Origin: Verrucomicrobiota bacterium
Lineage (GTDB): Bacteria; Verrucomicrobiota; Verrucomicrobiia; Chthoniobacterales; JAFAMB01
Reading direction: 5' to 3'
Assembly: GCA_019247695.1 (NCBI GenBank)
Contig: JAFBAP010000148.1
Location: forward strand, 1-36,311
DNA: 36,311 nt
Made by a program: the position numbers and the translations under genes
The notes under the pieces: generated by a model
Seen by the model: only the letters and a program-made list of their open reading frames with translations
Databases searched by the model: none
What the model was told of the DNA's origin: nothing
In this document: positions 32,612-36,311 of the stretch, one piece after another
Numbering within the stretch: position 1 is the first letter of the stretch
How the letters are laid out: each line of letters begins with the position of its first letter

Positions 32612-33283
32612 ATGTGGGGAGATTTGTGGCAGGAACTCGGGTTGACCCTTCGTCTGGCGGGCATAACCACCGCCATTCTGGTTGCGCTGGGGATCCCGTT
32701 AGCCGCCTGGCTGAACCGGCGCTCCGGCCGATTTGCCGTGTTGTTGGAAGCCATCGTGAGTCTGCCGATCGTTCTTCCTCCCACCGTGCTCGGCTTTTAT
32801 CTCCTGATCTTCCTGGCACCGAGCCATTTTCCGGGTTCGATCTGGCGCCGGTGGTTCGGGCATCCGCTCAGCTTCTCATTCGAAGGGATCGTGTTCGGTT
32901 CCGTGCTCTACAGCCTGCCTTTCGCGGTGCAGCCGTTTCAGGCGGCGCTCCGCGGGGTACCAGCTACGGTGCTGGAGGCGGCTTCGCTGGAGGCAAGCCC
33001 CTGGCAGGTATTCGTGTTCGTACGGGTACCGCTGGCCGCGCGCGGGCTGTTGGTCGGGGCGACTTTGGCGTTCGCGCACACCGTCGGCGAATTCGGGGTA
33101 GTCCTCCTGGTGGGCGGCAATATTCCCGGCCAAACCCGGGTGGCGTCGATTGCGCTCTACGACGCCGTACAGAACCTCGATTACGGGATGGCGCACCGCT
33201 TTGCCCTGGTCCTGCTTACACTGTCGCTGGCGCTGCTGATCGTGACGGCCTGGATGCAGCGCAACGGGCGCTTCATCGAGTGA
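32612..33283 (+). CDS. modB: Molybdate ABC transporter, permease
   Basis: A 223-residue inner-membrane permease with five or six helices. Conserved ModB regions are SLPIVLPPTVLGFYLL near residue 50 and the EAA loop with LEAASLEASPWQVFVFVRVPLAARGL, followed by AFAHTVGEFGVVLLVGGNIPGQTRV. The start at 32612, 4 nt after modA, gives the normal N-terminus (LTLRLAGITTAILVALGIPLA). No ATPase gene (modC) follows; the next gene is on the other strand. Confidence 0.93.
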   Translation: MWGDLWQELGLTLRLAGITTAILVALGIPLAAWLNRRSGRFAVLLEAIVSLPIVLPPTVLGFYLLIFLAPSHFPGSIWRRWFGHPLSFSFEGIVFGSVLYSLPFAVQPFQAALRGVPATVLEAASLEASPWQVFVFVRVPLAARGLLVGATLAFAHTVGEFGVVLLVGGNIPGQTRVASIALYDAVQNLDYGMAHRFALVLLTLSLALLIVTAWMQRNGRFIE

Positions 33284-33328
33284 CGTACGCCGGACGCGGG
33301 CGCCGGTCCCCGGTCACAGGAAGTCAGG

Positions 33329-34006
33329 TTAGTTTCCCGGCTCGTCAAGCACCCGTTCGATGTCGACCTTCAATTTGGCGGTGTCCTGAAGTTTATCGTA
33401 GTCGTAGATGAGCTCCACCTTGCCCTGAGGATTGACCAGGTAGGTAAAGGTTGAGTGGTTCACGAAATAAACGCCGGGCTCGTCTCCCGGTTTGTGGTCG
33501 ATCTCATAACTTGCGCCGTAAGCCTGCACCGTGTGGTCGATCTCCGTTTTCGGGCCGGTCAGCCCCACGATGTTCGGGTCGAAATAGGGCACGTACTGCT
33601 GCATTGCCTGAGGGGTATCGCGCTGCGGGTCAACGCTGATGAACAGAATTCGCACCCGGCTTTGCTCGCGCGGCGACAAGGCGTGGTAGACCGAGGCGAG
33701 ATCGGACAGCGTGGTGGGGCAAAGATTCGGGCAGTGCGTGAAACCGAAGGCGAACAATACTACCTTGCCCCGCAGCGACGATAGCTGGAAGGGACGGCCG
33801 TTCTGGTCGGTGAGCGTGAAGTTGTAGGCATCCTTGGCGGGGAAGAGCCGCAGTCCGAAAAAGCCTTCCTGAGCCTTGTGTCTGGCGCCCCACAACACGG
33901 AGATCACGACCGCTACCGCCAAGGTCGCCGCGACGATCCAGAGACGCCAGCCTCTCGGCCTGTATGCCGGGTTTACGGGGTTATCGGTGCTCAGGGTTGT
34001 GTTCAT
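33329..34006 (-). CDS. SCO1/SenC family copper chaperone
   Basis: A 225-residue membrane-anchored thioredoxin-fold protein that helps assemble the CuA centre of cytochrome c oxidase or acts as a thiol reductase. One membrane helix is at about 22-40. The copper ligands C92 and C96 (CPNLC) and H184 (VNHST) are all present, as is the ISVDPQRDTP segment. The start overlaps the end of the PCu(A)C gene by 26 nt. Third and last gene of a copper-related minus-strand set; no oxidase genes lie in the window. Confidence 0.92.
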   Translation of the reverse strand: MNTTLSTDNPVNPAYRPRGWRLWIVAATLAVAVVISVLWGARHKAQEGFFGLRLFPAKDAYNFTLTDQNGRPFQLSSLRGKVVLFAFGFTHCPNLCPTTLSDLASVYHALSPREQSRVRILFISVDPQRDTPQAMQQYVPYFDPNIVGLTGPKTEIDHTVQAYGASYEIDHKPGDEPGVYFVNHSTFTYLVNPQGKVELIYDYDKLQDTAKLKVDIERVLDEPGN

Positions 34007-34475
34007 TTGCGTTGTCGTTTGGTTTAGGGGCCTGGCGCAGAACCGGCAGGGTTGCCTCCATCTCCTGATGGCCCGGGTTGATGATCAGAGTCAACGTTAC
34101 CTTCTCCCCGGGGTTCGGGTGCCGGCGTAAGTTCATTAGCATCAAATGATCGCCGCCCGGTTGGAGAACGAGTTCACCGTGCGCCGGAATCGTCAGCGCC
34201 GGCACGGATTTCATCCCGCTCATCCCTTTGGCATCCCGGGTCGTGACCATGGTTTCGACCGTTTCGGCAAGCCCCGTCCGGGCGCCGGCCAGCTCAAAGG
34301 TTTCGCCGGTGGCATTAGCGATTCGGACGAAAGCGACGGACGCTGCCGCCGATGGCGGCACGGCCTGCACCCATCCGCCGGTCAGGCGGAGCGGTAAGGT
34401 CTCGGCGCAGCCCGCGGTGCCCGGCCATACCGACGGGAAGAGTGCCAGGATGAGGACGGCGAAAGGGCGTTTCAT
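33981..34475 (-). CDS. PCu(A)C-type periplasmic copper chaperone
   Basis: A 164-residue exported protein with a signal peptide (1-24). Family members bind Cu(I) through a H(M)-X10-M-X21-H-X-M pattern and deliver it to the CuA site or to SCO. Here the last part is intact (H110-L-M112), as is the M85/M88 region, while the first ligand position is M76, where histidine is more usual. The C-terminal tail is Asn/His-rich (NDNANEHNPEHR), which may add copper ligands. The start overlaps the cytochrome c stop by 4 nt (ATGA), and the end overlaps the SCO gene. Confidence 0.88.
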   Translation of the reverse strand: MKRPFAVLILALFPSVWPGTAGCAETLPLRLTGGWVQAVPPSAAASVAFVRIANATGETFELAGARTGLAETVETMVTTRDAKGMSGMKSVPALTIPAHGELVLQPGGDHLMLMNLRRHPNPGEKVTLTLIINPGHQEMEATLPVLRQAPKPNDNANEHNPEHR

Positions 34476-34894
34476 AAGGCTTTCAAACTACGCAGAAAAA
34501 CGGTTAAGGCATCCACCTGGGCGTCGCTCAGGTCAGCGTTGGGCGGCATCGCGCTGCTCTCACCGACCGACTGCCCGCCTTGCTTGATCACTCTCTGAAT
34601 TTTCGCATTCGACGTCGCCTGCTGCCACCGGGGATCGGTAAAGTCCCGGGGGTTTGCGCCCAGACCGACTGCAGCCGGCCCGTCCCCCTTCCCTCCCCGG
34701 CCGTGACACACGAAACAACGGGTCTCGAACAGCATTTCTCCTTGCAACCTCAACGCGTCCCGGCCGTCTGCCGTCCCCGGACTCGCGGTCTGCGCCGGGG
34801 CGCGAGATGACCAGACAACGCTGCCCAAACTCAGCACGGCTCCCAAGCCGGCAAGCCAGGCGGGCTGCAAACGATTCGTCACCCTGGCATTCAA
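34472..34894 (-). CDS. Small c-type cytochrome
   Basis: A 140-residue exported class I cytochrome c. A signal segment at about 11-35 precedes one haem site, C60-F-V-C63-H64; the likely axial methionine is M116 in SSAMPPNADLSD. LSDAQVDALTVFLRSLK is the usual C-terminal helix. The start codon appears to be TTG, with a GGGAAAG element a few bases upstream. First gene of the cytochrome/PCu(A)C/SCO group, whose overlaps suggest one transcript for periplasmic electron and copper handling. Confidence 0.9.
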   Translation of the reverse strand: MNARVTNRLQPAWLAGLGAVLSLGSVVWSSRAPAQTASPGTADGRDALRLQGEMLFETRCFVCHGRGGKGDGPAAVGLGANPRDFTDPRWQQATSNAKIQRVIKQGGQSVGESSAMPPNADLSDAQVDALTVFLRSLKAL

Positions 34895-34996
34895 CGCGCT
34901 TTCCCGAAGGGTTCAACCCGAAGCCGGAGAAAGCAGTTGATTACCTCACATTCCTGCTAAATTCGCGGGGCCGTTCGCTCTAACCTGCCCTGTGAC

Positions 34997-35968
34997 ATGA
35001 AATCGATTTCTGAGTTCATCGCCCACCATTACCGCCATTTCAACGCGGCTACGCTGAAGGAGGCCGCCCAGGCTTATGCGAAGCACGTGGAGACGGGCGG
35101 CAAGATGCTTATCACCGTCGCCGGGGCGATGAGCACGGCGGAACTCGGCCTCTCGCTGGCGGAGATGATTCGCCAGGACAAGGTGCACGGCATCTGTTGT
35201 ACCGGTGCAAATCTTGAAGAGGACATTTTCAATCTGGTCGCGCACGATCATTACCGGCGAATTCCCAACTGGCGGGAACTGACGGCCCGGGACGAGCAGG
35301 CGCTGCTCGACCAGCACCTTAACCGCGTCACCGACACCTGCATCCCGGAAGCTGAAGCGATGCGCCGGATCGAAAAAGCGGTCCTGGCGGAATGGGTCGC
35401 CGCCGATCGTGAGGGTCGCCGGTTGTTTCCTCACGAATTCATGTACGCTATCCTCCGGGACAATCGGCTCAAGCCATCCTACCAGATCGAACTGCGGAAC
35501 AGCTGGTTATACGCCGCCATGGAGAAGAACCTGCCCATGTTTGTCCCCGGCTGGGAGGATTCGACCCTGGGCAACATGTATGCGGGCCATTGCATCACGG
35601 GCGACGTCAAGAATGTGCACACGGTGCGAACCGGGATTGAGTACATGATCGAGCTCGCCGGCTGGTACACCGGAACGTCGGAGCAGGGCTCAATCGGCTT
35701 TTTCCAGATCGGCGGCGGTATTGCCGGCGATTTTCCGATCTGCGTGGTGCCGATGCTGCACCAGGATCTGCAACGGGCAAACGTCCCGCGCTGGGGTTAT
35801 TTTTGCCAGATCAGCGATTCCACCACGAGTTACGGGTCGTACTCGGGGGCCGTGCCCAACGAGAAAATCACGTGGGGCAAATTGTCGTTGGAAACTCCGA
35901 AATTTGTGATCGAATCCGACGCAACGATCGTCGCGCCGCTGATCTTCGCCTGGGTTCTGGGCTGGTGA
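34997..35968 (+). CDS. Deoxyhypusine synthase-like protein (possible homospermidine synthase)
   Basis: A 323-residue NAD-dependent enzyme of the deoxyhypusine synthase family. The N-terminal half has VAGAMSTAELGLSLAEMI and GICCTGANLEEDIFNL, typical of bacterial members; the active-site lysine that carries the aminobutyl group in the eukaryotic enzyme is conserved as K295 in ITWGKL. Bacteria lack the eIF5A substrate; characterised bacterial homologues make homospermidine from putrescine or spermidine, so that role is likely but not certain. ATG start without a strong Shine-Dalgarno. The stop at 35968 is immediately followed by heptamer repeats. Confidence 0.88.
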   Translation: MKSISEFIAHHYRHFNAATLKEAAQAYAKHVETGGKMLITVAGAMSTAELGLSLAEMIRQDKVHGICCTGANLEEDIFNLVAHDHYRRIPNWRELTARDEQALLDQHLNRVTDTCIPEAEAMRRIEKAVLAEWVAADREGRRLFPHEFMYAILRDNRLKPSYQIELRNSWLYAAMEKNLPMFVPGWEDSTLGNMYAGHCITGDVKNVHTVRTGIEYMIELAGWYTGTSEQGSIGFFQIGGGIAGDFPICVVPMLHQDLQRANVPRWGYFCQISDSTTSYGSYSGAVPNEKITWGKLSLETPKFVIESDATIVAPLIFAWVLGW

Positions 35969-36311
35969 TGAGGTCGGAGCTCGGAGGTCGGAGTTCGGAG
36001 GCGTCGTAGAACCGGGTCCGATCTCCCCCGAGGGTCACGCTCACACGGCGGGAAAACAGAATCATCCGCAGAACCCGCAGAAGAACGCAGAAAAGAGAAA
36101 ACGTCCACAGATTACACAGATTAAGAGGACTTGGCGGTAAATCTAAGGTTGACACTCGCACCTAACCTCCATGATGCCGCTCCGAACTCCGAACTCCGAA
36201 CTCCGAACTCCGAACTCCGAACTCCGAACTCCGAACTCCGAACTCCGAACTCCGAACTCCGAACTCCGAACTCCGAACTCCGAACTCCGAACTCCGAACT
36301 CCGAACTCCGA
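35969..36311. repeat. Intergenic repeat mosaic ending in a long CCGAACT heptamer array
   Basis: No gene. GGTCGGAG/TTCGGAG heptamers (35972-36000), then a module from 36057 (CAGAATCATCCGCAG ... CACAGATTACACAG ... GTTGACACTCGCACC) that copies 21109-21243, then from about 36180 a perfect tandem array of CCGAACT with about 19 units that runs off the end of the window. The short copy at 21220 has only three units, so unit number varies between loci. Confidence 0.95.

Noticed and set aside
36180-36311. CRISPR array
   Set aside because: The 7-nt units are contiguous with no unique spacers, and no cas genes are present in the window.

Overview
The window is high-GC bacterial DNA (about 60% or more by eye) with short intergenic spaces, frequent 4-nt stop/start overlaps and many interspersed short repeats. 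A UBact-type ubiquitin-like modifier next to 20S proteasome genes, together with repeat-filled intergenic DNA built on heptamers, suggests a Gram-negative soil bacterium of the Verrucomicrobiota or a related phylum. This assignment is an inference; no rRNA or universal marker gene lies in the window.

Layout. 1-3400: an MHS-type MFS transporter, a DUF1349 protein and a Tat-exported intradiol dioxygenase-like protein. 3486-8068: the structural malonate decarboxylase operon mdcA-C-D-E-H. 8382-12817 (opposite strand): the cofactor genes mdcB and mdcG, followed by a quinone oxidoreductase-like gene and an acetolactate synthase-type ThDP enzyme. 12818-13422: mostly non-coding, with a degenerate tRNA-like element. 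13423-17777: a small unknown protein and a complete sugar ABC importer (ATPase, permease, binding protein). 18338-20386 (minus): a ROK/polyphosphate-glucokinase-like kinase, a universal stress protein and an alpha/beta hydrolase. 20665-25251: small unknowns, a DUF4337 membrane protein, type II NADH dehydrogenase, an L,D-transpeptidase and two tandem exported paralogues. 25365-26672: a plant-type ATP-phosphofructokinase.

The most interesting block is 27148-31361 (minus): a LysM protein, then an unusually short gene (58 aa) for a UBact-like modifier ending in Gly-Gln, then proteasome beta (prcB) and alpha (prcA), an N-acetylmuramoyl-L-alanine amidase and a peptidoglycan-binding protein. Modifier, beta and alpha are spaced like one transcription unit. 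The expected Dop, PafA and Mpa/ARC partners are not in the window. The right end holds modA-modB (no modC), a copper-handling set (cytochrome c, PCu(A)C, SCO) and a deoxyhypusine/homospermidine synthase-like gene.

Intergenic DNA carries a mosaic of repeats: heptamer arrays (GTTACTC, GGTGTCG, CCGAACT), a CGCCGTGTT-type module, and a longer module containing CACAGATTACACAG. These often begin exactly at a gene's 3' end and sometimes provide its stop codon. One intergenic region (26757-27026) contains a 27-bp perfect inverted repeat nested inside a 29-bp perfect inverted repeat.
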